Below, in pieces: positions 18,458-28,343 of a DNA stretch of 64,000 bases (position 1 is its first letter; each line of letters opens with the position of its first letter). A program made the translations under genes and the position numbers. This DNA is from Methylicorpusculum oleiharenae (GTDB lineage Bacteria > Pseudomonadota > Gammaproteobacteria > Methylococcales > Methylomonadaceae), in contig NZ_WUTY02000001.1 of NCBI RefSeq assembly GCF_009828925.2, forward strand, positions 4,866,492 through 4,930,491, given 5' to 3'. The notes beneath the pieces are model-generated. The model was given only the letters and a program-made list of their open reading frames with translations, ran no database searches and was not told where the DNA came from.

Positions 18458-20386
18458 ATGTCCGATGCTAAAACCTATCCAATTCGTCCTGAAATAGCCG
18501 CTCATGCGCATATCACAGAGGAGACCTATCACCAACAGTCCATCAATGACACCGAGGCATTCTGGGCCGAACAGGCGCAGCAATTTCTAACCTGGGACAA
18601 GCCTTTTGAAAAGGTGCTGGATTATGACTACACAAAAGGCTACACACACTGGTTTGAAGGAGGCCATCTCAACGTCAGTTTCAATTGCCTGGACCGTCAT
18701 CTTGAAACGCGCGCCGATCAGGTCGCCATTATTTGGGAAAGTGACAATCCGGCCAATCATAAAACTCTGACTTATCGTCAGCTTCATGAGCAGGTTTGTA
18801 AATTCGCCAATGTGTTAAAAGCTCAAGGCGTCAAAAAAGGCGACCGCATTTGTATTTATCTGCCGATGATTCTGGAATCAGCCGTGGCAATTTTGGCCTG
18901 CACGCGCATTGGCGCCGTCCATTCAATCGTATTTGGCGGATTTTCATCGGAATCTCTGAGAGAACGCATCCTCGATGCTGATTGCGGTTATGTCATTTGT
19001 GCGGACGAGAGTATTCGCGGCGGCAAATCCATGCCTCTTAAAGCAGGTGTTGACCAGGCAGTTGACCATTGCCCTTGCGTCAAACAAGTGATCGTCATCA
19101 AAAACTCAGGCAACCCGGTGACATGGCACGCCGAACGGGACATCTGGTACCACGAAGCCATGGCGGACGCGTCAACAGACTGTCCGGCAGAACCTATGGA
19201 TGCGGAAGATCCGTTATTCATCCTCTACACGTCCGGCTCGACCGGCAAACCAAAGGGCTTGCTGCACACCACCGGCGGCTATCTGCTTTATGCGGCCATG
19301 ACGCATAAATATGTGTTTGATTACCATGATGGCGACATCTACTGGTGTACCGCCGACATAGGCTGGGTGACAGGTCACTCCTATGTGATCTACGGCCCCT
19401 TGTGCAACGGCGCCACAACACTGATGTTTGAAGGCGTGCCGACTTACCCTGAAGCAGACCGGTTCTGGCAGGTCGTTGACAAACATCAGGTTAACATTTT
19501 TTATACCGCACCCACTGCGATACGGGCTCTTATGGCTCAGGGGGACGAATTTGTCACCCGGACTCAACGCTCCAGCCTGCGTATTCTCGGCACGGTTGGC
19601 GAACCGATTAATCCGGAAGCCTGGGAATGGTACTACCATGTAGTGGGCAACAACCGTTGCCCTATTGTCGACACCTGGTGGCAAACCGAAACCGGCGGCA
19701 TTCTGATAACCCCCCTGCCCGGCGCTATAGCACTGAAACCCGGCTCAGCCACATTGCCATTTTTTGGCGTGATACCGGCAATAGTCGACAATGCGGGCAA
19801 TATACTTGAAGGGGAAGCCGAGGGCATTTTAGTCATCACCAAACCCTGGCCAGGCCAAGCCAGAACCGTATACGGCGATCACGCGCGTTTTATTGACACT
19901 TATTTCAAAAACTTTCCCGGCTATTATTTCACTGGCGATGGCGCCAAGCGTGACAAAGACGGCTATTACTGGATCACTGGCCGGGTCGATGATGTGATTA
20001 ATGTTTCCGGGCATCGCATGGGTACTGCAGAGGTAGAGAGCGCTTTGGTATTGCATGAAGATGTTGCGGAAGCAGCCGTTGTCGGCTATCCGCACCCCAT
20101 CAAAGGACAAGGCATTTATGCTTACGTGACCCTAAATGTGGGTATTGAGCCTAGCGAGGAATTAAGACAGGAATTGATTCAACTGGTCAGGAAGGAAATC
20201 GGCCCTATCGCTCATCCCGATATTATTCAATGGGCACCGGGCTTGCCAAAAACTCGTTCAGGCAAAATCATGCGCAGAATCCTGAGAAAAGTCGCATCCA
20301 ACGAACTGGACAGCCTGGGCGACACGTCAACATTGGCCGACCCGTCTGTCGTGGACGAGATCATCGATCATAGAGCCAACAAGTAA
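18458..20386 (+). CDS. acs: Acetyl-coenzyme A synthetase
   Basis: Activates acetate to acetyl-CoA through acetyl-AMP. The 642 residues are near the usual 650. Landmarks: the AMP-binding P-loop [11 protein letters not shown] near residue 257, D-T-W-W-Q-T-E-T-G near 405, T-G-D-G-A near 490, [13 protein letters not shown] near 507 and the acetylation-site lysine in R-S-G-K-I-M-R-R near 602. AAGGA lies seven bases before the ATG at 18458; a TTG at 18437 is less likely. It follows gluQ by 21 bases, so read-through is possible. Confidence 0.97.
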   Translation: MSDAKTYPIRPEIAAHAHITEETYHQQSINDTEAFWAEQAQQFLTWDKPFEKVLDYDYTKGYTHWFEGGHLNVSFNCLDRHLETRADQVAIIWESDNPANHKTLTYRQLHEQVCKFANVLKAQGVKKGDRICIYLPMILESAVAILACTRIGAVHSIVFGGFSSESLRERILDADCGYVICADESIRGGKSMPLKAGVDQAVDHCPCVKQVIVIKNSGNPVTWHAERDIWYHEAMADASTDCPAEPMDAEDPLFILYTSGSTGKPKGLLHTTGGYLLYAAMTHKYVFDYHDGDIYWCTADIGWVTGHSYVIYGPLCNGATTLMFEGVPTYPEADRFWQVVDKHQVNIFYTAPTAIRALMAQGDEFVTRTQRSSLRILGTVGEPINPEAWEWYYHVVGNNRCPIVDTWWQTETGGILITPLPGAIALKPGSATLPFFGVIPAIVDNAGNILEGEAEGILVITKPWPGQARTVYGDHARFIDTYFKNFPGYYFTGDGAKRDKDGYYWITGRVDDVINVSGHRMGTAEVESALVLHEDVAEAAVVGYPHPIKGQGIYAYVTLNVGIEPSEELRQELIQLVRKEIGPIAHPDIIQWAPGLPKTRSGKIMRRILRKVASNELDSLGDTSTLADPSVVDEIIDHRANK

Positions 20387-20454
20387 TTGCCAAAAAGATC
20401 GAGCCTGATGCCTAGGTAAAGCGAGCTGAATAAATCCAGCTATTCCCACTTTGA

Positions 20455-20572
20455 AGATTAAGCGGGAGAGGCGTAAGCTTAGCGGGGAGGCAGCAGGGAT
20501 GCTGCCGGCAAGCCCCGTGGATGGGATGGGTCTACGGCGTTCCTCGCAAGGCTTACGCCAAACATCAAAGCC
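20455..20572. repeat. Palindromic intergenic repeat between acs and glgX
   Basis: The outer arms GGCGTAAGC (about 20470) and GCTTACGCC (about 20561) enclose an inner GGCAGCA/TGCTGCC hairpin. It lies between two convergent genes and could form a long stem-loop in either transcript. The style matches the repeat near 35.4-35.6 kb. The rest of the 354-base gap shows no gene. Confidence 0.6.
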
Positions 20573-20740
20573 CACATTAAAAGTTCAAACTGACAATTAT
20601 CACCCAATATTTATTCAGCCGTTTAATATCCATCAAGATTCAGGCGATCTTGCCCTGCATCGTCACTACTCCCCCGCTTTGAATTGATAGTGCAAGCGAT
20701 TGATTTTCTAAGAACAAGTAAAACCATCGCTGTAGCTGCA

Positions 20741-22831
20741 TCAAAGTAACTTATTCTCGAAAACTACCACTGTTTTCGGTGAAACCACATAATGAGAGCC
20801 CGGCAAAACGTGCTGCTGATCCGATGCAACAATGTCTTCAGGGGAAGCTAATGACGTATCAACAGACAAACACCAGCCTCTAGCTTCAATAACCGGCAAT
20901 TCGATTCTCAGATCGGTATCGGCCATATTAAACGCGACATGAAGATCAGTTTCATCTGCTTCCATCCCCGCCAAAGTAAAAATCAGGTGTCTGGCCTCTT
21001 GGTTTTCCCATTCAGGTGCCGTCCAAAGTGAATCCCCGTGCCATGCAATATCCGGTATATTCCGTGTCGGCAAGACATGGCCTGTCAAAAAGTTCCGGCG
21101 CATCAACGATGAATGTCTTTTGCGTAATGCAATCATCATTTTGACAAAACGTAAAATATCGGCATTTTCTTCCGCCATTGTCCAATCCAGCCAGGTTATT
21201 GCATTATCTTGACAATAGCCGTTGTTGTTGCCGCGCTGGGAATTTAAAAACTCATCCCCGGCCAATAACATCGGAACACCCTGACTTAATAACAAGATGG
21301 TAAAAACGTTTTTAACCTGCCGCCTTCTTATTGCCACTATGGCAGGATCACCGGTTCCACCCTCACACCCGTAGTTATAACTCAAACTGTTGTTACAACC
21401 GTCACGGTTGCTTTCACCGTTGGCTTCATTGTGTTTTTCGTTATAACTGACCAGATCGTTTAACGTAAAGCCATCATGACAGGTGACAAAATTAATACCG
21501 CTGATGGGTAATCGGCCCTGAGACTCATACAGATCTCCGCTGCCGCAGATACGTGTGGCCAATTCCTTTATCTGACCTAAATCACCGCGGATAAAACGAC
21601 GCACGACATCGCGGTAACGACCGTTCCATTCAGCCCATCGATAACCCGGAAAACTGCCAACCTGATAAAGCCCGGCTGCATCCCATGCTTCTGCGATAAG
21701 TTTGGTTCTGGCAAGCTGTTCAGAAAGCTCAATACCCCAGAGTACCGGCGGATCATGCAAAACAGCTCCGGACTCACCTCGCGCCAGTGCACTGGCCAAA
21801 TCGAAACGAAATCCGTCGACATGCATTTCTCTCACCCAGTATTCAAGACAACTGATAATGAACCGGGAAACAAAGGGATGGTTTGCATTAAGCGTGTTGC
21901 CGCAACCGGTATAGTCAAGAAAGATGCTTTTGTCATAAGAATCCAAGTGATAGTAAACATCACCGGCTATGCCTTTGAAGTTAATCACTGGCCCGTTAGT
22001 TCCGGCCTCGGATGTATGGTTAAACACCACATCCAGAATAATTCCGATACCGGCTTCATGCAGGGCCTTAACCAGATCTTTAAACTCAACCAAATGAGTA
22101 CCCTGCTCCGGCGTCACACAAAAGCCCGGATGCGGACTGAAAAAACTGTGCGTACTGTAGCCCCAATAATTTCTCAGACCCAATGCCGCAGTACCGGGAG
22201 GGACATCTTGCTCATCGAAAGCCATCACCGGCAACAACTCTACGTGAGTAATGCCGAGTTCTTTAAGATAAGGTATCTTTTCTATCAATCCGGCAAATGT
22301 GCCCGGTTTATCAACCTGGGCCGAAGGATGACGGGTAAATCCGCCGACATGCAGTTCATATACGATCGCTTTCTGGCTTCTGATGTTATAGGGCTTGTCA
22401 CCTTCCCAGTCGTATTCGTCATCAACGACGACACAGCGCATTGATCTGTTTAGGTTGTCACCCGGTTGACACGCAGCACCCCGGTCCCAATTTTTTTGAC
22501 TGATCGCTCTCGCCCACGGATCCAGAATCTGCTTTTGCTTATCAAAACGAAGTCCACGCCCGACAGGATCATGAGGACCATCAATTCGCCAGGTATACCA
22601 AGTGCCTACGGGCAATTCCTTGACAAAGACATGCCAGGAAAAAAATGTCCGGTTTTCTTGTTTCAAGGTAATAACTTGATATGGGTACTCACTTTCAGAG
22701 CTTTCGAACAATAACAATTCTATTGACGTGGCATACCGGCTGAATATTGAGAAGTTCACACCACCGCTGTTCGGCTTGGCTCCTAGTGGATAGGGGTTTC
22801 CAGGATTTAAACTGTACTCTTTTTTATGCAT
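20741..22831 (-). CDS. glgX: Glycogen debranching enzyme GlgX
   Basis: GH13 isoamylase-type enzyme that removes alpha-1,6 branches from phosphorylase-limited glycogen. The 696 residues contain an N-terminal CBM48 beta domain (residues 10-110), the TIM barrel with H-V-E-L-L-P-V near 197, the nucleophile region D-G-F-R-F-D-L-A near 340, the acid/base region L-I-A-E-A-W-D near 376 and the transition-state region T-C-H-D-G-F-T near 446, and a C-terminal beta domain. No other glycogen gene is in the window. It is divergent from tolC. Confidence 0.95.
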   Translation of the reverse strand: MHKKEYSLNPGNPYPLGAKPNSGGVNFSIFSRYATSIELLLFESSESEYPYQVITLKQENRTFFSWHVFVKELPVGTWYTWRIDGPHDPVGRGLRFDKQKQILDPWARAISQKNWDRGAACQPGDNLNRSMRCVVVDDEYDWEGDKPYNIRSQKAIVYELHVGGFTRHPSAQVDKPGTFAGLIEKIPYLKELGITHVELLPVMAFDEQDVPPGTAALGLRNYWGYSTHSFFSPHPGFCVTPEQGTHLVEFKDLVKALHEAGIGIILDVVFNHTSEAGTNGPVINFKGIAGDVYYHLDSYDKSIFLDYTGCGNTLNANHPFVSRFIISCLEYWVREMHVDGFRFDLASALARGESGAVLHDPPVLWGIELSEQLARTKLIAEAWDAAGLYQVGSFPGYRWAEWNGRYRDVVRRFIRGDLGQIKELATRICGSGDLYESQGRLPISGINFVTCHDGFTLNDLVSYNEKHNEANGESNRDGCNNSLSYNYGCEGGTGDPAIVAIRRRQVKNVFTILLLSQGVPMLLAGDEFLNSQRGNNNGYCQDNAITWLDWTMAEENADILRFVKMMIALRKRHSSLMRRNFLTGHVLPTRNIPDIAWHGDSLWTAPEWENQEARHLIFTLAGMEADETDLHVAFNMADTDLRIELPVIEARGWCLSVDTSLASPEDIVASDQQHVLPGSHYVVSPKTVVVFENKLL

Positions 22832-22994
22832 TTGTATTTTACCCTACCTAATTCCAAGCGACTAAAATAGCATAAATTGCTATAAGGGGTTGCACTTACG
22901 TGAGTTAGAATACTCAAAATGTACTCGATCTACAATGTTGAAAATAGGCTTAACACAGGCCAAGTAAATGTTCAGGTCATACTGGACGACCGGA

Positions 22995-23022
22995 CTGACA
23001 ATTTAACAAAAAGCGCTAAAAT
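22995..23022 (+). promoter_or_regulatory. Predicted sigma-70 promoter for tolC
   Basis: CTGACA (22995-23000) and TAAAAT (23017-23022) with a 16-base spacer, 73 bases before the chosen tolC ATG. The remaining intergenic sequence (22832-22994) is AT-rich and must also hold the glgX promoter, but I could not assign one. Confidence 0.4.
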
Positions 23023-23094
23023 CTTCTAAAAAGATCCATACAGCTTTGTAAAAAGGTTATTATCTTGAATGTTATTTCATCCAGCCTAAGGTTT

Positions 23095-24429
23095 ATGACA
23101 AAACACGCCAATTTTAATAAATTATGTGCAGTTCTCATGCTGCTCATAACGACTCAGACTGCTTTTGCAGAAAACTTATCCGACATATACGCATTAGCCC
23201 TTGAACACGACCCTGTTCTAAAACAAAGCGCAGCTCAGCAAGCCGCCAGTTTGGAATCGCGCTCACAAGGTTTTGCCCGGTTTTTCCCAACGATTTCAGT
23301 AACAGGCAGCAGCAGCAGGGACAGGTTAAACAGTAAAAAAAACACATTTCAGGGCGCCGGAGTACAAAACTATTGGAATAACACCGTTAGCGCCAATTTA
23401 AAGCAACCGGTTTTTCATTGGGAACACTGGATTCAACTCAGCCAATCGGATAATCAAATCGCTCAGGCGGAAGCTAATTTCAAGGCTGAAGAACAGAACC
23501 TGATTGTTAAAATCAGCGAGGCTTATTTTAATGTTCTGGGTGCCCAGGATAATCTTGAATTTACCACCTCCGAAAAAAATGCAATTGCCCGGCAGCTTGA
23601 TCAGGCCAATCAACGTTTTGAAGTAGGCATCATTGCCATCACAGACGTGCATGAGGCACAAGCAGCTCATGATCTGGCTCTCGCTAACGAAATTGAAGCA
23701 GAAAACAATCTGGACAATAAAAAAGAGGCCTTAAAAGAAATCATCGGTGAGTACGAGCCTCAACTTGACCGCCTGCGCGAAGAACTGAATTTAACCAGTC
23801 CGGAACCCAAAGATATCGGGACCTGGAACGAGACTGCCAGAGAAAATAATCTGCGAATCATTGCAGCGCTCAATCAAGCGGAATATGCCAGAAAAACCAT
23901 TGACGTCCAAAACAGTGGTCATATGCCACAAGTCGATATTATCGGCTCGTATGGTGTTTCAGATAATACCGCAACCTTCGGCTTGCGCGGTGATACTCAA
24001 AGTATTGGACTGCAGATTAATGTTCCATTGTTTGAAGGCGGTATGGTGATGTCTCGTGCGCGACAAGCCAGACAAGAATATGAAGAAGCCAAAGAGAAAC
24101 TGATTGAAGCTCAGCGCGCTGTGACACGTGAGGTAAAAGATGCCTACCGGGGCGTGGTTAGCAACATCAGCAGAGTTGCCGCCCTGAAAGCGTCGGTCAT
24201 ATCAGCAGAAAGTGCTCTGGAAGCGACCGAGGCCGGATTCGAAGTTGGCACCCGGACCATGGTCGATGTACTTGCTGAACAAAGATCACTTTACAGAGCC
24301 AAACGCGATTATGCCCGAAGCCGATATGATTATTTTATAAACTCAATCAAGTTGAAGAGTGCTTCAAGCAATCTGACACAAGCCGATTTAGAAGCGATAG
24401 ACACGGTTCTAGTCAAACCTTCAAATTAA
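23095..24429 (+). CDS. tolC: TolC family outer membrane efflux channel
   Basis: Outer-membrane trimeric channel of type I secretion and RND efflux systems. With the ATG at 23095 (AAGG a few bases upstream) the protein has 444 residues and a clear signal peptide ending in T-A-F-A near residue 25. Two OEP repeats follow, each with long coiled-coil helices (residues 30-215 and 230-430); F-E-V-G-I-I-A-I-T-D-V-x-E-A and F-E-V-G-T-R-T-M-V-D-V-L-x-A are the internally duplicated landmarks. A TTG at 23065 would add ten residues. No efflux pump gene is adjacent, as is usual for tolC itself. Confidence 0.93.
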   Translation: MTKHANFNKLCAVLMLLITTQTAFAENLSDIYALALEHDPVLKQSAAQQAASLESRSQGFARFFPTISVTGSSSRDRLNSKKNTFQGAGVQNYWNNTVSANLKQPVFHWEHWIQLSQSDNQIAQAEANFKAEEQNLIVKISEAYFNVLGAQDNLEFTTSEKNAIARQLDQANQRFEVGIIAITDVHEAQAAHDLALANEIEAENNLDNKKEALKEIIGEYEPQLDRLREELNLTSPEPKDIGTWNETARENNLRIIAALNQAEYARKTIDVQNSGHMPQVDIIGSYGVSDNTATFGLRGDTQSIGLQINVPLFEGGMVMSRARQARQEYEEAKEKLIEAQRAVTREVKDAYRGVVSNISRVAALKASVISAESALEATEAGFEVGTRTMVDVLAEQRSLYRAKRDYARSRYDYFINSIKLKSASSNLTQADLEAIDTVLVKPSN

Positions 24430-24453
24430 TCCTTATTGCAAAAACGTAAAGAC

Positions 24454-24492
24454 AGGCCGGATTTTTCTAATAATTCGGCATCCGGCCTTTTG
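24454..24492 (+). terminator. Rho-independent terminator of tolC
   Basis: AGGCCGGAT pairs with ATCCGGCCT across a 17-base loop and is followed by TTTTGATTT. It lies 25 bases after the tolC stop. Confidence 0.75.
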
Positions 24493-24518
24493 ATTTATTG
24501 ATTACAAAGGTGTTTCAT

Positions 24519-24608
24519 CTCGAAGCTTACCCTCCATGGCAGTGGATGTCCGTTTCCGGACGGGCATGACGAACTTATGGATTTTAGCTGAAACATCTTG
24601 CTAATCAG
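24519..24608. repeat. Dispersed repeat (copy 1), about 90 bp
   Basis: The block CGAAGCTTACC, TCCATGGCA, GGATG, CCGTTTCC, GACGGGCATGACG followed by TTTTAGCTGAAA and TAATCAG recurs at 28509-28599 with few differences. The CCGTTTCCGGACGGG part is an internal palindrome. It sits just after the tolC terminator and before the end of the convergent methyltransferase gene. Confidence 0.7.
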
Positions 24609-24623
24609 ATTTGATTTTTGAAT

Positions 24624-25364
24624 TTAGTCTGGCTTACAAGCCGTTACCACAGCGTTGACCGCCATACGATGCTTAAGCTCAATCGAGATAAAACCGGCTA
24701 CGGCTAATTGCTCCAAAGCCTCCGTTTCGCGCATGACATGGTTTTGTGATTCATCATTAAACAGATGGACTATCCATTGCTCCAGCACATCCAATTTGTT
24801 CTCGCCAATTAAAACTTTAAAATAACCGCCGATTTCTTCCTGAACCGTGCGCGTATGCGCTTTGATGTCATCCAGAGCGTATCTGTCGCCATTGATAAAC
24901 TGGCCGGCAGGCTTCAAAACGCGGTAAATTTCCTTGATCACCGCATTCCTGTAAGCTTGATCAAAATTATGAATCGTATAAACCGAGGCGACAATATCAA
25001 TACTGTTTTCCTCGATACCGCGCAGTGCCGACAACGCATCATTTCCGCAAAAGTCAAGTTTCCGGGCAGCCACCCATTCTTTCAAGTTTTCTTTGGCTTG
25101 ATTTTGCATGATGGGTTCGTTATCAACACTGATGATTTCCAAATCCTCTCTGGATGTCAGAATTGACAATGTGGTGATACCTGTGCCACCGCCCAATTCG
25201 ACAACTTTGAGCTTTTCACCTTTCATTGCCGAAGCATACTGACCCACATAGTGACCCACCCATCGACTCATTTCAGTCGCTAACGGACAAATAAGTTTTA
25301 ATGTTTCATAGTCTTTGCCGATGGCACCGGAAAACAGGGCATCATAAGGCAGTTTCTCGTTCAT
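24624..25364 (-). CDS. Class I SAM-dependent methyltransferase
   Basis: A 246-residue protein with a central Rossmann methyltransferase domain: motif I V-V-E-L-G-G-G-T-G-I-T near residues 55-65, acidic post-I residues (I-I-S-V-D-N), N-D near 107, and I-Y-R-V-L-K-P-A-G-Q-F near 145. The C-terminal 90 residues are helical and less typical. The ATG at 25364 shares one base with the stop codon of the upstream DUF1244 gene (TGATG), so the two are coupled. The methyl acceptor is unknown. Confidence 0.8.
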   Translation of the reverse strand: MNEKLPYDALFSGAIGKDYETLKLICPLATEMSRWVGHYVGQYASAMKGEKLKVVELGGGTGITTLSILTSREDLEIISVDNEPIMQNQAKENLKEWVAARKLDFCGNDALSALRGIEENSIDIVASVYTIHNFDQAYRNAVIKEIYRVLKPAGQFINGDRYALDDIKAHTRTVQEEIGGYFKVLIGENKLDVLEQWIVHLFNDESQNHVMRETEALEQLAVAGFISIELKHRMAVNAVVTACKPD

Positions 25365-25663
25365 CACTGTTTTTCCTTTTGTCTTTTTTCATAGGCGGCC
25401 ATCTGCTCCGGAGTCGCTGTCAGCTGATACTTGTCTTTCCATTCGGCATAAGGCATGCCGTAAACCTTGTCTCTGGCTTGCTCGTAATCAATGTCTATAC
25501 CCCTTTCCTTGGCGGCTTCAGCATACCATTTGGCAAGACAGTTACGGCAAAAATCGGCAAGAATCATCAATTCGATATTCTGAACTTCAGGATGATTCTG
25601 AAGATGGGTCAGCAAGCCCCTAAAAGCAGCGGCTTCCAACTCGGTTTCTATCTGTTTGTCCAC
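25364..25663 (-). CDS. DUF1244 family protein
   Basis: A 99-residue protein with the DUF1244 (PF06844) signature: D-F-C-R-N-C-L-A-K-W-Y near residues 42-52, a second half with A-R-D-K-V-Y-G-M-P-Y-A-E-W-K near 66-79 and A-T-P-E-Q near 86. The C-x-x-C could bind metal. The GTG at 25663 has GGAG six bases upstream; an in-frame TTG at 25675 is less likely. Function unknown; coupled to the downstream methyltransferase. Confidence 0.8.
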   Translation of the reverse strand: MDKQIETELEAAAFRGLLTHLQNHPEVQNIELMILADFCRNCLAKWYAEAAKERGIDIDYEQARDKVYGMPYAEWKDKYQLTATPEQMAAYEKRQKEKQ

Positions 25664-25772
25664 GGTTGACTCCAAAAAATGATGATTCTATCAGAACACC
25701 TTTTCAGACATGTACAATATGCCTTAAAGATTTTACAATGTGCCTTGATTTTCTGGTAAAACGTCATCCAAA

Positions 25773-26114
25773 ATGGAAATACACGGCTCATCCGTCAATT
25801 ATGCTGCAATTCGGTCATCTGACCGGACTGTCAAGCAGACTGATGCCGTTCAAAATCAACCCAAAAAAGAAAAACAGACACATACGGCTGCGCGAGAGAA
25901 TTTGGCGCCCGACCAATCTCAAACACCGGAACAAGTTGAAACATTACTGGAAAATTCCGGACTTAGCTCGTTAGCCAATCCGAATCCCGACTTATTCAAT
26001 ACACCGACACATAACAGAACGTTGAACGCCATCAAAGCCTACCACCAACAAGCGACTGCGCCGTTAATAGAGCAAAGAGCCAAGTTAGTGTCAGGTATTG
26101 ATCTTTATGCCTAA
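25773..26114 (+). CDS. Hypothetical 113-residue polar protein
   Basis: Not recognised. The protein is hydrophilic, with Gln, Thr and Lys rich residues 15-60, then a helical C-terminal part with T-L-N-A-I-K-A-Y-H-Q-Q-A and a terminal S-G-I-D-L-Y-A. No signal peptide or membrane segment. It lies 18 bases before yciB on the same strand and probably belongs to that operon. An overlapping frame starting at 25666 has worse composition and is taken as a shadow. The intergenic stretch to the divergent DUF1244 gene is about 110 bases. Confidence 0.55.
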   Translation: MEIHGSSVNYAAIRSSDRTVKQTDAVQNQPKKEKQTHTAARENLAPDQSQTPEQVETLLENSGLSSLANPNPDLFNTPTHNRTLNAIKAYHQQATAPLIEQRAKLVSGIDLYA

Positions 26115-26132
26115 CCTCGAATCATTGACTGC

Positions 26133-26669
26133 ATGAAACAGCTTTTAGAATTTTTCCCCATCATCCTGTTTTTTATTGCTTACAAGCTTTATGACATTTA
26201 TGTCGCGACGGCAACGGTCATCGTCGCCACAATCATTCAGGTTGTCATTACCTGGCTCAAATACCGTAAAGTTGAAAAAATGCAGTGGATTACATTAATC
26301 CTGCTCGTGGTCATGGGCGGAGCAACCATCTACTTGCAGAATGAACAGTTTATCAAATGGAAATTATCCATCATTGAATGGTTATTTGGCCTGGCCTTTT
26401 TAGGCAGTCAATTCTTCGGTGAAAAAACTTTTATAGAACGCATTATGTCAGCCAACCTTGACTTGCCCAAAGTTATCTGGAAACGGCTGAACCTGATGTG
26501 GGCGCTGTTTTTTATCAGCGTGGGTTTTATCAATCTCTATGTCATGTTCCGATTTAATACGGATGACTGGGTTAATTTCAAAACTTTCGGTGTTCCTGCT
26601 CTGATGGTTTTATTTATAGGCCTGCAAATGATTTATCTTTACCGCTATGTCCCTGATAACAAGGAGTAA
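26133..26669 (+). CDS. yciB: Inner membrane septation protein YciB/IspZ
   Basis: A 178-residue polytopic protein with five to six hydrophobic segments. The start M-K-Q-L-L-E-F-F-P-I-I-L-F-F near residues 1-14, the T-W-L-K-Y near 40, G-G-A-T near 61, K-W-K-x-S near 73 and F-L-G-S-Q-F near 88 identify the family. It is implicated in cell envelope integrity and septation. First securely identified gene of the run yciB-yciI-bolA-ppiC, with three bases to yciI. Confidence 0.95.
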   Translation: MKQLLEFFPIILFFIAYKLYDIYVATATVIVATIIQVVITWLKYRKVEKMQWITLILLVVMGGATIYLQNEQFIKWKLSIIEWLFGLAFLGSQFFGEKTFIERIMSANLDLPKVIWKRLNLMWALFFISVGFINLYVMFRFNTDDWVNFKTFGVPALMVLFIGLQMIYLYRYVPDNKE

Positions 26670-26672
26670 TTT

Positions 26673-26975
26673 GTGTTATATAGCATTATCTGCGTCGATG
26701 TCCAAAACAGTCTGGACAAACGATTAAGTGTGAGACCCCATCATTTACAACGACTGGAAGCGCTACAAAATGAAGGCAGACTCATCCTGGCCGGCCCGCA
26801 CCCTGCCATTGATGCTGAAAATCCCGGAGAAGCAGGATTTACAGGAAGCCTGATTGTCGCCGAATTCGACAGCCAATCCGAAGCCGAAGACTGGGCTGCT
26901 GAAGACCCCTATGTTTATGCCGGCGTCTATGCCACCGTTTCAATCAAACCATTTAAAAAGGTATTTCCCCAATGA
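26673..26975 (+). CDS. yciI: YciI family protein
   Basis: A 100-residue ferredoxin-fold protein of the YciI family. Family residues seen are R-P-x-H-L-x-R-L near 21-28, G-x-L-x-L-A-G-P near 35-43 and D-P-Y near 72-75. The GTG start at 26673 follows AAGGAG by six bases, a strong ribosome binding site. Overlaps bolA by four bases (ATGA). The enzymatic role of stand-alone YciI in this operon is not settled. Confidence 0.93.
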   Translation: MLYSIICVDVQNSLDKRLSVRPHHLQRLEALQNEGRLILAGPHPAIDAENPGEAGFTGSLIVAEFDSQSEAEDWAAEDPYVYAGVYATVSIKPFKKVFPQ

Positions 26976-27256
26976 TCACCGAGCTGATTAAAAAAGCATT
27001 AACGGCCGAACTCCAACCCCAGCAATTAGAGATTATCGATAACAGCGCTGCCCACGCCGGCCATGCCGGTGCGGCATCCGGTGGCGGACATTATCATGTC
27101 ACTATTGTTGCGGAAGCTTTTGAAGGCAAATCGATGGTTCAACGCCATCAATTGATTTATAAGGCCCTGGGCGACATGATGAAACAACAGATTCATGCCT
27201 TGGGTATTAACGCAATTTCCCCAACTGAATATACAAAGGAAGCTATAAATGAATAA
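26972..27256 (+). CDS. BolA family protein
   Basis: A 94-residue BolA-fold protein with S-G-G-G-H-Y-H-V near residues 36-43 and the helix-turn-helix-like [12 protein letters not shown] near 57-68. BolA proteins partner with monothiol glutaredoxins in iron-sulfur metabolism, and some bind DNA. The His in H-Y-H-V could take part in cluster binding, as known for the family. It overlaps yciI by four and ppiC by eight bases. Confidence 0.92.
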   Translation: MITELIKKALTAELQPQQLEIIDNSAAHAGHAGAASGGGHYHVTIVAEAFEGKSMVQRHQLIYKALGDMMKQQIHALGINAISPTEYTKEAINE

Positions 27257-28295
27257 AAAAATCATTCCATTACTGCTCGCTGGTTCAGGCCTGTTAGCTG
27301 CATGTGATGCTCAGCAAAAAGCATCTGTTCCTGCAGTCAACAAGGCTGATGCTGTCGCTGAAGTTAACGGTCAATACATCAGCAAATCAGCACTGGCAAA
27401 TCTGGAAAGTGAAATTGCGGAACGAAGCCAGGGGCAAACTTTCCCTAAGGACAAACTAGTAGAGGAACTTGTACAGCGCGAATTATTGGTGCAGGAAGCC
27501 CTGAAAAAACAATTGGATAAATCCCCTGAAATAGTCGAAAAACTGGAACAGGCTAAAAGATCGTTACTGGCTCAAGCGGCATTGCAAGACTACTTAAAAA
27601 CCAAGCCTATTACTGACGAAGAAATGAAGGCCGAATACGACAAGAATGTCGGCGGTGCCAACAGTATGGAATATAAAGCCAGCCATATTCTGGTTAAAAC
27701 CAAAGATGAAGCTGAAAAACTGATTCAACAGTTGGATAAAGGCGCCAATTTTAAAGAATTGGCTAAAAAGAACTCCACTGACCCGGCTGGCGCCGAAGGC
27801 GGAGATCTAGGCTGGTTCGTACCAACACAAATGGTTCCACCTTTTTCTGAGGCCGTAGTTGCATTGGAAAATGGAAAATATACCAAAACACCTATAGAAA
27901 CACAGTTTGGCTGGCATGTGATTTTGCGTGAAGACTCGCGTGCTCAAGCTGTTCCACCTTTAGAAGCCGTCAAAGAACAATTGGTACCGTTCTTACAACG
28001 TCAACGCATTCAAACCATGCTGGAAACATTGCGCAGCCAAGCCAAAGTGGAAATTTTACTTCCAAAAGAAGCGCCAAAAGCTGAACCTGCTCCTTCATTA
28101 GCGCCACCTGCAGAGAGTGCGAGCCCTGAACAAGCCGCGCCTCCAGTCGATACAACCGCTCCTGAAGCAGCAAAACCCGCAGAACCGGCCCCTGCCGATG
28201 CTGCAAAACCGGCTGAAACAGAGGCCCCAAAACCAGCCGAACCGGATGCTACTGCAGCACCCCAACCTGCTGATGCTGGCGAAGCAAAACAGTAA
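27249..28295 (+). CDS. Parvulin-type peptidyl-prolyl isomerase lipoprotein
   Basis: A 348-residue envelope foldase. The signal peptide ends in L-L-A-A-C near residue 19, a good lipobox. An SurA/PpiD-like helical N-domain (residues 35-135) precedes a rotamase domain (about 143-235) with A-S-H-I-L-V-K, the G-A-x-F-x-E-L-A motif, G-G-D-L-G-W-F and F-G-W-H-V-I. The last 75 residues are an Ala/Pro/Glu-rich tail with repeated K-P-A-E and A-P-x-P elements, likely extended. Last gene of the yciB operon, followed by a terminator. Confidence 0.92.
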   Translation: MNKKIIPLLLAGSGLLAACDAQQKASVPAVNKADAVAEVNGQYISKSALANLESEIAERSQGQTFPKDKLVEELVQRELLVQEALKKQLDKSPEIVEKLEQAKRSLLAQAALQDYLKTKPITDEEMKAEYDKNVGGANSMEYKASHILVKTKDEAEKLIQQLDKGANFKELAKKNSTDPAGAEGGDLGWFVPTQMVPPFSEAVVALENGKYTKTPIETQFGWHVILREDSRAQAVPPLEAVKEQLVPFLQRQRIQTMLETLRSQAKVEILLPKEAPKAEPAPSLAPPAESASPEQAAPPVDTTAPEAAKPAEPAPADAAKPAETEAPKPAEPDATAAPQPADAGEAKQ

Positions 28296-28318
28296 TAGGT
28301 TCAAGATCCAAAGCGGAA

Positions 28319-28340
28319 AAGAAATTCAGCTGAATTTCTT
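28319..28340. repeat. Perfect 22-bp palindrome after ppiC
   Basis: AAGAAATTCAG is followed immediately by its reverse complement CTGAATTTCTT. It lies 24 bases after the ppiC stop and just before the terminator hairpin; it could act as a 3'-end structure or a binding site. Confidence 0.5.
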
Positions 28341-28343
28341 AAA

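Noticed and set aside
21755-22444. 229-codon frame on the plus strand
   Set aside because: Fully antisense to glgX, whose catalytic motifs are intact; composition is that of a shadow frame.
25666-25974. 102-codon frame overlapping the 113-residue hypothetical protein
   Set aside because: Basic, Cys/Trp-scattered composition typical of a wrong frame; the overlapping frame from 25773 fits the operon better.
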